This document shows, in pieces, positions 43,248 to 54,700 of a DNA stretch of 64,000 nt. Under the pieces are notes generated by a model. The model saw only the letters and a program-made list of their open reading frames with translations. It did not search any database and was not told where the DNA came from. The position numbers and the translations under genes are program-made. Location of the stretch: NCBI GenBank assembly GCA_015501055.1, contig JADNYV010000152.1, positions 1 to 64,000 of the forward strand, in the 5' to 3' direction. The stretch is from Mucidula mucida. Lineage: Eukaryota > Basidiomycota > Agaricomycetes > Agaricales > Physalacriaceae. Numbering within the stretch: position 1 is the first letter of the stretch; the number at the start of each line of letters is the position of its first letter.

Positions 43248-44610
43248 TCATTCAAGTGAATATTCTATGATCTCGTCATCGTCCCAATCTCCTTCGTCTT
43301 CTGGGTCGTCATCAACATCTTCTTCGCCTTCTTCAACAAAATTGGTCCGAAGTTCACTACCGAACGGTCGCTTAATCGCATGCAATTGCTCATACTCTGA
43401 GCATTGCGATTTCCTCTTGAGGTCCACCACTACCAATTTGGTTTCGACTTTTTGATCCGCTTCATAGGGATCCTTCCTTGCCTTCCATAAGTCATTCTGC
43501 AATGCGTCACTGAGGATGTCGATAAGCCACTCATGACCCTCCAGCAGAGCTTGTTGTCCTCTAAGCTCCTCCACCGCCTTGGCGTTGTGTGTGTCACGGG
43601 AACGCAACTCCTTGTACCGCCATGAAAAAATGTCAATGACATCTTCCAGCACCACACTCAAGTCTGAGGATGAGAGCTTCATGGCGACAACGCCATTTGT
43701 CCCCATAAGAATCATAGCCGTCTTGCTTTGACCGACTTCAAACATTACAAGGGCGTCGCCGCGCTCACTCGGTGCCATGTTGTTTTGGGCGTACCGAATA
43801 GCCATCCAGAGTAACAGAAGAACAAACGATTCTATGTCATCTCCTATTGTGCGAGGCGGAGGCGACGCACTGCACAGACGAGCAGCCCTGAATTGCAGCG
43901 TACCCTGTACCAAAACGGTCAGACAATAATTATTGGTATACAATTTATACACACCGTGAGTCCGTAATGCCTCTCTTCAACATCGTCATCGTACTTGATG
44001 ATGTCCCAGTCAACCAGGCGGCCGGTGCAAGTACCATCTGGTTCTTGCGCAAAAGCTATACTGTCCAAAGAAGTTTCGGGGCGATTCACGTCTTCTCGAA
44101 GCGTGTATGCGGCTTTATGGGCTGTACCAGACGTTAAGTGATGGCTCCCTGTTCGATAAAGAGCAGCTCACCCAGAACAGCATGAAGGACACAAGAAACC
44201 AGCGCATGTGTCGAGTGGAAATCGTTTAGAGGCGTTCGAATGGCGTCGAGAATAGAACGAATATATTGCTGTGACTTAGAAACGATGTTGTGTGGCGAAA
44301 TGGCGCAGTCAAGAAGGAGACAAGGATTCGGAGGCGAATTTGTGTTGGTGTATGAATGTGCGCGCCATGTACCATTAAACACGTATTTTTGGCGCGTCTG
44401 AGATTCATAGGCGACAAAGCAGCGGGTCCCTCGGCCTATAAAACGCGGGCGGTGTTCAATGGAGACCGAATCATCCTTTGAAAAGGGCTCCTCATGCGCG
44501 TCAAGCCGACAGCTTTTCGGAAAAGTACATGTGGACGTGTCCTGCGTTTGAAGCGTGGTCGCGGGCAATTCCTTGACATGGTTGGGATAGAGAGAGACGT
44601 TTCGCGTCAT
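43248..44610 (-). CDS. FunK1-like pseudokinase F8
   Basis: From ATG 44610 (MTRNVSLYPNHVKELPATTL) the protein has RLDAHEEPFSKDDSVSIEHR, RGTRCFVAYESQTRQKYVFN, IRTPLNDFHSTHALVSCVLH, a 50-nt intron with GTGAGC donor, then LREDVNRPETSLDSIAFAQE with RPE for HRD, LVDWDIIKY, a second intron starting GTGTGT after GLT, GTLQFRAARLCSASPPPRTI, and the acidic tail DPEDEGDWDDDEIIEYSLE (stop 43248). With both introns removed the frame is open. Its 3' part is almost identical to that of F4 in inverted orientation. The 5' part is closer to F9. Confidence 0.65.
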
Positions 44611-44910
44611 AGACCGCCAATGCTATGGCTTTCGCGTTGAAAGCTAGGTTTGTCATGGTGGTAAGGAGAAAAATAACAAGCGGCGCCATCGGGCCGTATT
44701 GACCGAACGACAAGCTAGATGTTCTTTAGAGTACTTATAGTTTGAGATACTTCTGTACTCAACACCAATTCATTCCTCTGGCGGTCAAAGCAGTCGGACT
44801 CCAGTTGAATGGAAAAATTGCGAACGGAAGTACATGATATGTTGTCTCCGTCAAAACCTACCGTTCGTGCTTTGGTCGGCCTATACTAATAGCCTCAAAT
44901 GTCTAATACA

Positions 44911-46099
44911 TTACTGCTCGTTCGTGAGAACTCCTCGATAACGCATTCTTCCCGATTGTAGTCTTTCTACAGCCTCTTCAACGCCCGCCTTTGTCAACGG
45001 GAATTTCTCGATAATCGGATTAACTTGGTTTCTTGCGGCAAAAGCCAGCATGGCCTCACTAAAAGAAGGTTGGTACGGCATGATCAGCGGCGTGAAAATG
45101 AACTCACTGCATGCTTCTACCAGCTAAAATCGTCCCAACAACAGTATACCCGTGGAGCGTCAGATCGCTGTAAGGGATGACATCTTCGCTCCCAGTGAGA
45201 GGAATGATGGTGCAATTGACAGAGAGAAGCTTGAAATAGTTGTCCCAGTCCGGCAAAGTGGCCGTCGTAACAATCAGCGTGTCGAGAGGCTTAGGAAGCC
45301 CGAGGGTATTGAAGTCCTCCACCCCTTTAGTCGCGTAAATTCACTGGCACCCATTGCGATTGCCTCCTGGCGCTTGGACTCTGTCTCGGAGAATACGACG
45401 ATGTCGCACCCCATCTTAGCAGCGAACTGTATGGTGAGATGCCCAAGCCCCCCAATCCCAACAATACCGATGCGATTCGTAGGCTTGCATGTTCTATGAG
45501 CGGCGAAAAAACGGTAGCACCAGCACCTGTGGCAAATGATTAGTACATGAAGATTTACGTGACAGAGATCACACCCACACATCAGAGGCGCAGCATTTTC
45601 GTTGCTCAAGCCATCAGGGATCCTAAAGAGCCAATCTTCCTTGCGTACTGCGATCTCTCCTAGGGACCCCTGATCGTTGTCGTGCGTGAAGAATGCATGC
45701 TTGTTCAGAGAATATTCCTCCTTCCCAGTTAAACACTGTCGGCATTTGCCACAGGTGTGGTGAATGTATCCCCAGCCTACCCTCTCGCCCACTTTCCAAT
45801 CGGTTTTGCAAGATGGCCCGATTTCCTCGACGTATCCAGCACCTGAACGAAAGCATGATCTAAACCGAAATGGTAGTAGCAACGAGGGGGCATACCTTCG
45901 TGTCCCAACGCACAGCCGGTGGGCAACACGTGCATAATCTACTGTGTGATATCCTCACGAGCACCTCGCCGTCACGCAGGGAGTCTCGTTGGAAAATCCC
46001 CTCAACGATATCTCCCGAGCTTGTGCCTTTGAAGATCTTTCCTGAGTAAGGCATTGCTAGGTTGTTTCTTGGATGCCTCTCAAAATGTTCAGCCTTCAT
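44911..46099 (-). pseudogene. Zinc-type alcohol dehydrogenase (CAD family), two lesions
   Basis: Minus-strand exons read MPYSGKIFKGTSSGDIVEGI (ATG 46054, or 46099 with 15 more residues), DGEVLVRISHSRLC, then out of frame MHVLPTGCALGHEG, and after an intron GYVEEIGPSCKTDWKVGERV, HTCGKCRQCLTGKEEYSLNK, IGIVGIGGLGHLTIQFAAKM (the NADP-binding glycine motif) and AVERLQSGRMRYRGVLTNEQ with stop 44911-44913. This is the yeast ADH/cinnamyl-alcohol dehydrogenase-like fold. The frame is lost just after the first catalytic-zinc Cys (about 45938), and again at a run of four G near 45318 where VEDFN follows out of frame. The other splice sites are good. It is likely a recent pseudogene, unless these are sequence errors. 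Confidence 0.8.
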
Positions 46100-46965
46100 A
46101 CTATTCCAAGTGGTAATTGGAAAATCGATAACCTCGAGGCTCGGTCAGATATTTTGTAAGCACTGTTCTGCGTCTGTAAGCGTGCACTGGGCCTGCCGAA
46201 AAAACAATAAAGCAATAGAAGAGCAGCATTGAACGATCACCAAGACGCGTGTGTCCCGAGATTCAGTTCAACATGTTATCAGTTGACCAAGATTCCAGAT
46301 CAGAGTCAGCATGAACTTCACGAGAGATGTACGCGCGTAGCCATTGCCGTACGTACGCGCGTAGCCTCCGAGTAATCGGATTCGTTTGCTCTGCGATAGA
46401 GGATTGCAAACAACGAGTACCGCGAGGTGTTGGTGTGCCTATGGGAGATTATAAGCAAACCTGTAAGCAAATTGGTATGCAATGAAACATCACAAATATG
46501 AAAGTTGGCGGACAGTAAGCACGCCATCACGAGACTTGGTTTGGTTTTTGGGCTCTCACCTCTTCTTAGATGGCCTTGAGTAGATGATCAATCTAGACCT
46601 TCTGTTTTTCTTAGCTGTGTACACCGGTCACCTCGCGCGGATACGACTTTCCTAAAACCTCATTGACGAGTTGCGTCTCACTAAAGCCAAGGACACTACA
46701 GGTCTGACAGCGACTACGATTAGTCGTGGAAACCTCGACGCGTATGTAGGTGCAGAAACTTGGGGTAGACCCGGGCTGACCGTTGTCCGCTCATGAGACT
46801 GCAAAGCCTGCACCATGTCCCGTAGAAAAGGTTCGTTCTTTGCGAACCTTTCAGAGGTCCTCGTCTGAAGCACTAATATCCAGCCAGGATCCCAGAAAAG
46901 AGGACACCTTCCACGTACATACGCTTATCCCTCATCATCGAGCTATCTCTTGACTTCTCAGCAGA
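46100..46965. other. Intergenic with a segment duplicated at 50.4-50.7 kb
   Basis: 46510-46770 resembles 50390-50700 (shared GGCCTTGAGTAGATGATCAA and CACCTCGCGCGG). No clear gene lies within. Confidence 0.5.
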
Positions 46966-47300
46966 GTGGCAGACGCCTTTGAAGACTGGCTTCTAACCGC
47001 CGATCCGCCGATGCTCTGCGGACTCCAGCGCGAGGTCGAAAGCATGTCTGAGCTCGCAGTTCCTGAGGAATGGCGGGTACGTCGCCCTCGTCCTTTTTTC
47101 TTTCTCATTCTAAACGATTTGCAGGACCCGACTCGTCATCCACTGCTTGACAAGTTAACGGCGGCGGCTTTTCGCAAGGCTATGGTCAGCAGAGCCGACG
47201 AATCCTCTTTCAAAGGTCCAGACAATGGAGACGATTGGTCGTACTGTCATGCTCGCATTAAACGGGGATCCCGCCATCAGAGCGAATTATACGTGAGCTT
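46966..47300 (+). other. Possible gene fragment of two exons, unrecognised
   Basis: The frame reads VADAFEDWLLTADPPMLCGL and VESMSELAVPEEWR, then a textbook 51-bp intron (GTACGT..TTTGCAG, about 47076-47124), then DPTRHPLLDKLTAAAFRKAM. The exon pair looks like protein, but I do not recognise it and no start or end is clear. It abuts the 3' break of F9 on the other strand. Confidence 0.3.
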
Positions 47301-47319
47301 TGCCATAAACCGGCTCGTT

Positions 47320-48025
47320 TGTAGGCCTGGACGTGGTTGTCACTACATTGCACAAGGTCCCACTCGACGAGGAGGCCTTATTCTGCAAAAGCTATAGTCC
47401 CCAGGGAGATTTCGGAGCGGCACTCTTCCGGTAGGAGCGTGTATGCGACTTGATTAGCTGGATCAGACGTTAACTGATTGCTCTATGTTCGATATAGAGC
47501 GGCTTACCCAGAACAGCATGGAGAACATAAGAAACCAACGTGTGTGTCGAGTGGAAATTGACTAGAGGCGTTCGAATGGCGTCGAGAGTAGAACAAATAT
47601 ATGAGCGTGGATTAGGAACGATGTAGTGTGGAGGGATGGCCAGTCAAGCAGGAGACAAGAAACTGGAGCCGAGTCTGTGTTTGTGTCGCTCTTGCAAGAT
47701 GAGGGCGTGCACCATGTACCATTGAACACGGATCTTTGGCGCGTCTGGGATTGACAGGCGACAAAGCAGCGAGCCCCTGGGCCGATTAAACGGGGACAAT
47801 GTCCAACGGAGATCGAATCATCCTTCGAGAAGGGCTCCTCATGCGCGTCAAGCTGACAGCTTTTCGGAAAAGTATAGGTGGACGTGTCGGTGGGTTTGGA
47901 GTTTGATAGTCCCGGGCAATTCCTGGACATGGGTGGGATAGGAAGAGACTTTTCGCGTCATAGAATTGCTCCGATGCTATGGCTTTCGCGTTGGAAGCTA
48001 GGTTTGTCATGGTGGTAAGGAGCAA
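47320..48025 (-). pseudogene. FunK1-like remnant F9, 3'-truncated
   Basis: The minus strand shows STYTFPKSCQLDAHEEPFSK, a frameshift near 47640, THTLVSYVLHAVLG, the family intron, ANQVAYTLLPEECRSEISLG (RSE for HRD), a TAA at about 47382, and LVEWDLVQC. Similarity ends at about 47300; the C-lobe is missing. It is closest to F8 at the 5' end. It is dead. Confidence 0.7.
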
Positions 48026-50819
48026 AATAACCAGCCAAGGCCGGCCGTATTGACCGGACGACTTCCTGCAGGAGCTCTAGTACTCAACACTAATTCAATC
48101 TTTTGGCGATCAAAGCAGTAGGAGTCCGTTTGATTAGAAAACTTTGCGAACGGAAGTACATGATAGTCTGTATCAAAATCTACCGTTCGTGCTTTTGGTC
48201 GGCCTACAGCCTCAAGCCCGGGGCCCACGACAAGGGAGCACGAAATCCCCCGGGAACTACATACAGTGGATAACATTCGTTTCCCTCTCACAGCCGTACA
48301 TCACATTGGGCGAAAAACTGCGCAAAGGCGTTAGCTGAAAGTTACGAGCCGTATAATAGCTGGGACGTACTCAGGTACTGAGGATGCGGAATGTACAGCT
48401 TTCTTTTTCGAACCGTTAACGCCGACACTCGATGGTCGCGGTCACTCTCTTATGGCGATTATATTAATCGCTTCGTTCTGTACATGGCGAGTCAGTTTCA
48501 GGTGCTCGAAAAACACAAAGGGGAGACGTACAGATGAAATGGAAACGAGCGCTTGTGGACGGGAGGCGTTGACGGCGGCATAAGCCGTGTTCACTCGCTT
48601 ACAAGATACAGAAGGAAGGAAAGTTTGTGGATTATCTGGAAACAATTAGTCGGGTTCTGGAAACAACAAAAGGTTGACTGTACCTTTGAGTGGGCGCTGC
48701 CCGTGGAACTGTCCAGTGCCCCGGTTCATGCTAGCCAATTAGGGTGAGTATTAGAATTGAAGGCTTTGGGCATAAGGTTGGCTAGCAGAGGCGGACGGCT
48801 TTGGTCGGCAGGTGACGCGCCAGTTGTTTGGGTGCGCCCTACCTAAGATTAGCATACGACATAAAGAGTTGAGACTTAAATCGAATGGGTTGTTGTTGGG
48901 CATCTGAGGTGTCTCACTATCAGATAATGAACGAGCAACATCAGAGCTGAACAGCACTTACAATGCATAGTTTCGCTCTCGCATGCCGCCACATTTGCCA
49001 TCCCGAGTCTTTATTCAAAAGGCATCGTTATAATGGGTGCGTGCACTCATGACTTGTAGGGCCGAGAAGGACAACCAGAGGGCCGGTGGTAGGTGTCGTC
49101 GCATGCTACACGGAGCAAGTTGGGCTGTGGGTGTGGTGGCGCCTCTTTCGTCGATCCACGGCAGGGGTGGTGTCGGAGTGCACTTGACAGTCTACAGAAA
49201 TCAGAGGAGATTGGCAGCGTAGATGCGGGGTAACGTACGGGCAGCAGCGTTAGTGAGCATGTCAATCGTCGTCGTTGGCTGGCGCTGGGTGAGTAGGTGC
49301 AAGAGTAAGGCCGATGAAGACGACGAACCAATGATGAATGTGTAACGGACTGTTAAGATTTAACGCGTTCTTCGTTGGGTGTAAGCCCAGAGGCCCACGA
49401 CAAGGGGACGCGCGGACGATATCGCCCTCCTCCGGGGATGGCTGCCGCCACAATGCGACGACAATCATGCAGGCGGCCTCAAGGGTAGGCGAGACAGAAC
49501 CCGACGACGACGGCAAGTGTCATCGTGCGAGACTATGTAGTTGAGAAGGAAGTAGTAGAAGAGGAGGGAACTGAAGAAAGTAAGCCGCTAGTACCAACCC
49601 TTATATACACTGTCCCTCTTTTGTTCCCTGTGGGGATAAATCAGGAATGGACAAAAGGCATGAAGGGCTGGGTGATGGTGGCGATAAGGAATGGGCGGAG
49701 TTCGGTTTGTGCATCAGAAAGTGTGGGTCAGCAGGAATGGGTGTCCCTGTGCGTTTTGTGGCGTCTTTGACGGCGAGCAGCATGAGTTCAGCCTGGCAGA
49801 ACAGGCTGAAAATCTCGCGAGCCATGGTTCTTGATGGGCTCAATGCGGAAACGACGTTCGAGACCTCCAGCTGTATTCATGGTGTTTAACGAAGATGTTT
49901 ACCCCACGTGATCGCATCACAAATTTCTTTGCTCCCTCCATCCCTTGACGCATTCTTGCTCCGTATCCTTGACGACCTGAACTTCAACTCCCCATATACT
50001 CCTCCATATCATACGCCGCTGTAGGTATGTCGGTCGCCCACTGGAAATGATCCTCGCACTGGAACATGCAGTGGATCCTTTTCTGATATTGATGGATCAA
50101 CGGTCTGCCTGTTATTGTCTTAACACGGGGGAGATTGAAATGCTGCCGGTGGCGCAGAAAACTAGTGCAGCGCTATTGGAACAAAAGCCAAGCGACGTTT
50201 TCTGATATCGTCCTCCTGGTTCTGATTGCCATCTATCCCCGTAAATGGGCAAATTGGATATGATGGGAGAACTAATAATGTACACCACCAGTGCGACTCG
50301 GTGTCCCGCGCCATTGAAAGTAATACACTGCCGACCTCACAGCCGCGCTATTTTGAACCATACTACCTTTCACGCGCTATGTCCGTGTGCTGCCTACGAA
50401 GCACGCGATTACTTACGAGACTTGGTTCTATTCTTCGGCGCTTACCTCTTATCTCAGATCAGTTCTCAACGAAGACGCGCGGCCTTGAGTAGATGATCAA
50501 TCTACATTCTTCGTTGTGTACACCGATCACCTCGCGCGGGGCATGCGCGTATATGACTTGTTTGTTTTTTCCTTCTTCCACGACACTTCGTTGACGAAAT
50601 GCGCCTTATTAAAGCTGCCAAAGCGAAGGGCACTGAAGCTCTGACAGCGACGATGACCAAGGTCGCTGTCGTGGAGACCTCGACGTGGCCAAGCAGTAAT
50701 TGTACTGATATTGGTTCTGCTACTAGCTCACACACCTACATAGGTGGATCGCCACTCTCAAGCCCCAAACCAAGCTAGTAATCCAATTTTTCATCACCAT
50801 GCTCAATTTCTGACGGTGG
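48026..50819. other. Gene-poor region
   Basis: Only short unconvincing frames occur over 2.8 kb. A short phrase CCCACGACAAGGG occurs at about 48226 and 49397. The stretch 50390-50700 duplicates part of 46.5-46.8 kb. No RNA gene or transposon was recognised. Confidence 0.4.
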
Positions 50820-51126
50820 ATGTTAAGCGATCATAAGAGAAAATCGAAACACACAGCTGCTATTGCTGGTGGCGTTGTCGCTAGTAAGTCTCTCTCCTCG
50901 CGTTCATACTCAATTTAACTGAACGAAACAAGGCATACTGGTCTTCATCGTAATGGTGGTAGCGATAATGTACTGTCGTCGCAAGCTGCGTTGTCGGAAT
51001 CGTGGGGAGCCGCAGGCAGTTCCATTTCTCGGGATGTCTACTCGGGAGGATGATGGCGCATCCGAGAAAGACTGGGGAATCGTGAAGGATCCTAGTATCG
51101 GTCGTTCCAATGCTGGTGTTGCGTGA
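50820..51126 (+). CDS. Small single-pass membrane protein (5' end uncertain)
   Basis: ATG 50820 gives MLSDHKRKSKHTAAIAGGVV. Intron 50884-50932 joins in frame to SILVFIVMVVAIMYCRRKLR, so a 20-residue transmembrane helix is flanked by basic residues on both sides. The tail is acidic/polar and ends GRSNAGVA (stop 51124-51126); spliced, it is 85 residues. The arrangement resembles fungal single-pass proteins with a Ser/Thr-rich ectodomain before HKRKSKHTAAIAGG-like junctions. That ectodomain may lie in upstream exons (50.6-50.76 kb has a Ser/Thr-rich frame), but I could not connect them. Confidence 0.45.
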
Positions 51127-51396
51127 TATGCCTCCTTGCGCATTTTAGAGTTCCAATAACTTATCCTCTGTGCTCCTCCTGCATTTCCTTTGTACGCTTG
51201 ACAATGCAATACCCATGTACTACTACTCATTGCAGCAACGCAAGCTCGCGATGCAGCCTTGAGAGTTTGACAGATCTTGTTTTTAAAACCCGATTTCAAT
51301 GAAGTATGAGTAATCGTATTGAAACGTTGACTCTATGTTTTACTATCATACACTACAATCGTTCGGATTGACACTTCAGTAATGTCCATAACTGTC

Positions 51397-53229
51397 TTAG
51401 TAGCCACCGTGGTGGAAACTTTGCTGCTGTTGCGGCGCTTGCATACCTCCATTATACCCGGGCGGCGGCTGATTCCTCATACTGTACACCGTCCCATGAC
51501 CCTCATGCGTAGGCACGACATGCATATAGGCGTCAGACATTCCATCGATTAGCCCCTCCCGCCTATCATAAGCCTGATTGACCCCGATGCTCCAGACGTT
51601 GTTTCGATCGATGAGGCGGTCAATGCCGCCCACCAGGGCTTTGAACATCGTGGCCTTGTCGACTGTACTAAGTTCTGGAAGATGTATCGTGTCGACTAGG
51701 TCCTGCATGAAATGTTAGCTGGGATAGACCGGTCGGGTTGAGGCGACACACCCTTCTAACGTTCCGCCCTGCGTAGTTGTCGTTGTCGAGCGAAACCAAA
51801 AATTCGCGGGCGCTGTGGGAGTTGCCAACTTGAATGAACTGGATACCGACCTGCCAGATTTTAGTATCATGAGCAGTAAATATCAGAAAGATGTGACACA
51901 CCTGCTTGATGGGCGCACACATGTCGCCCAACTCATCGGCATACTCGTTGATGACTTGTTGAACCCATGCTCTGTCGTCTTCAAACAGGTATACACAGTG
52001 GTCAGTATCGCTGCAACACCACTTTGTAAACAAAGGACCCACCGGGTGCACCGTCGGTAATGACGATGAGATCAATGCATTTCACCCTGGCGCAACCTGA
52101 GTCGTCCAATTTGGAGACATAATTGCCAAGAATATTGTTCAACGCTTCCGCCATCGGAGTGCTTCCCTCGGTTTTAACTGTGTACATGACCTTGGAAACG
52201 GCGTCCGCAGACTAGAATTTTATGCGCAATGAGATCACGTCAATATGGGTAAAGGAATATCTGACCTTGAGATTCGAGTACATAAACTTGTGGTTCAGGA
52301 AATGCAAGTCAAGGCCATTCTTGTCATGCTTGACAGCTTCTTCAGTGAGTAGGCCCAATAGTCTCTTGACCTGGAAGACAACGTTAGAGGACAGGGAGCG
52401 AACCAGAAAGAGTCAAAGAGTACATGATCCCAATGAGGCCGCATAGAGCTTGAGTCGTCTATAAGGAAAGCGATGTCGTAATTCTTGAGCGCTCGCTCAG
52501 TCTTGGCCTGCAGCTCCTGGTCGTTCATGGCTTTTTGAATCTCAGCACTGGGGATGTAATTCACTGTAAATAAGCCCGTCAATTGATGATCACCAACATT
52601 CGGCCGGGAGGCTTACATTTAGGATCCCGCAGGTGCTCTGCATAGGCGGGCGGTGGAGGAGCTGCTTCTATATGTGGCGTTAACAAATGCAGGACAGGAG
52701 AAATACACCTTACGCTGATGAGACGCCCCCGGTTGAGGTCGCCGAGTCGGAGGTGAAGGACTGGCGGCAGCAGCGGAGTCGGACGATTGAGGTCCAGCCA
52801 TGGATGACGAAGGTGTTTTCCACTGATCTCCATGACCGTGACTACGCATATCGGTCTTACGCTGACCCCGAGAGTTTGTTTGGCCATAATATTCTTGGTT
52901 CTTGATCCTCTTATCTGAGAGAGCACGTCAATATGTGGCGCAATGATTGTCAGGGCAGAAGAGGTGTTTACATTCATCAAAAGACAAGCCGTTATTGAGC
53001 CCTACTTCAGTCATGTATAGTCGAAAGAGGGGATCCTTGATGTTGGCGTAATATTCATTCTCGTGATACTGGTGGTTGAGAGGTGGCTGCGGGTCATAAT
53101 GACTCGGACGTGATGCCGAGCGCGACCTCTGCGGTCGTTTACCTGTAAGCGTCGTGATGAGGAAGGCGTGGAAGTGAGAGTATAGTAAAAACCTTTGTTG
53201 TTTCCGAAAAGACGATCTCGTAGACCCAT
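51397..53229 (-). CDS. von Willebrand factor A domain protein
   Basis: From ATG 53229 (MGLRDRLFGNNKG) nine exons join cleanly. After a disordered Ser/Pro/Arg-rich N-terminal third (RPQRSRSASRPSHYDPQPPL, SPPTRRPQPGASHQ), the VWA fold begins with NYDIAFLIDDSSSM, whose D-x-S-x-S forms the metal-binding MIDAS. KVMYTVKTEGSTPMAEALNN supplies the MIDAS Thr, and CIDLIVITDGAP the third Asp. VGIQFIQVGNSHSAREFLVS and LDNDNYAGRNVRR follow, then DTIHLPELSTVDKATMFKAL. The C-terminus is Gln/Pro-rich (PPPGYNGGMQAPQQQQSFHH), stop 51397-51399. VWA proteins of this fungal type are cytosolic and of unknown role; protein binding through the metal site is the family expectation. No lesion was found. Confidence 0.85.
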
Positions 53230-54020
53230 GGCTGCAAGCGGAGGGAATGAGAGCAAGAGGAGAAAGAGCTGGCAAATTTGGAACAGCGGGCATCCCTTTT
53301 ATATGACGGAAGGGAACAAAGAGCTAAGGCTGTGAGAGTGGTAAGGCTGTGGGAGTGGTTGTGATGTCACTAGATTCCCACAACCTACTATTGTTCCACT
53401 TTGAGCGGGTTGATCCCGGTTATTGTTCATTCTCTGTTGCCTTCTCAAATGTCCATAACTAACGAGAGTTATGGCGGACACACAGACCCTAAAAGGTAGA
53501 AGGATATCAGCAGGGAAGCAGACTCGAGTAGAGAACCATTTACCTCTGAAGCTGCGCCACAAAAGCATGAAAATAACTGAAAATACTCTTAATCTGGCCT
53601 GCGCGTTGGTGACTCACAAGGTAGAGGGTAGCCAAAAGGGAACTCACTGACGGGAGTCACGGTAAGGTCTCGGTATACACCGATACAGCACTACTTCCTT
53701 ACGTAGCAGCAACCAAGGATGTGCACAGCGGAGTTCAAGTTTTCGTGATCGCTTCGAGATCGGCGACATTCAGAACATGGGTAGAATCACAATTCAATAC
53801 GATTGTATTCCTTGGGTTCGGAGAGAAGAGGTTGAATGGGTTCCAAATTAGTTCACTGCAGTGGTCGGACCCGGTTTGCAAGGGTTATTTGCTCATGATT
53901 CCCAGCACCTTTGAGGCAGCTATCTTGCCTTGATCTTGGTCGCCACCATTGTCGTCCTTTGTTGTATATGTACGGCACACTGTACCCGGAGAAGATGCCA
54001 GAATCGATAGCTATAATCAT
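53230..54020. other. Intergenic
   Basis: This contains the promoter of the VWA gene. The open frames are short and unsupported. Confidence 0.4.
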
Positions 54021-54357
54021 CTAGAAAGTTTGCATACGCGTTCGTAACTGTTCGATTTCCATGCGAATGTACTTTGCTAGCTCGGCCACTCCTACGCTAA
54101 GCAAGACCATCCACATGCCGAGACTAAATGTTAAGCAGTCAGCCTCGCGCACAGGCGGAGAGGTGCACTCTGACCGTCGTCGTCGTCGTCGTCAGAGGCT
54201 TGTCTTGCGTTGTTATTGGCAGGGAGCGGAGAACCGAGAGCCGGAGTTGCCCAGCCCGCAGACGCGCTCTGACTGAAGACGGCAAGTATGAGATGGAACT
54301 TTCGATGGAACCTCCATCGACGTCTGAGGTGCACGAACCACATGTCGAGACAGACAC
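54021..54357 (-). CDS. Possible small protein with one hydrophobic helix
   Basis: The minus strand reads LGMWMVLLSVGVAELAKYIR then MEIEQLRTRMQTF with stop 54021-54023, a hydrophobic or amphipathic helix and a short coiled-coil-like end. An acceptor TTTAG precedes it at about 54125. Upstream, a frame with MSVSTCGSCTSDVDGGSIES could be the first exon, but I could not settle the splice phase. Not recognised. Confidence 0.3.
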
Positions 54358-54700
54358 GGAAAGCTGGAAATGTCAAATTAGGCCCTCAGTATATTTGTGG
54401 GTCCTACGCATGCACCGGAGCGGATCTGTCTATAGAGGAGCAAGCCTTAACTTGAATCGTTGATAATTTTAATTCTGCCGTCAATCGGAGTACATAAAGC
54501 TGAGGGCATACTAGGTTTCCGAAAATTGGCACTGAAGCTAACTTGGGCGAAGTCGAGGAGAATGGAACGAGCTTCGGTGCGTAGAAATCAGTGGATTATG
54601 ATATACATTGGTTTCACAAGATACATAAAAGCTGTAGAGTGTGTCAATAACCATGGGAGGAATGATAGGAAACTTCCAACCAACCTAACGAAGATATCAA

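Noticed and set aside
46320..46380. Direct repeat ACGCGCGTAGCC
   Set aside because: Two short copies only; no array and no spacer pattern that would suggest a CRISPR or satellite.
53299..53568. 89-aa minus-strand frame upstream of the VWA gene
   Set aside because: No motif, no continuation into the VWA gene; more likely promoter or leader sequence.
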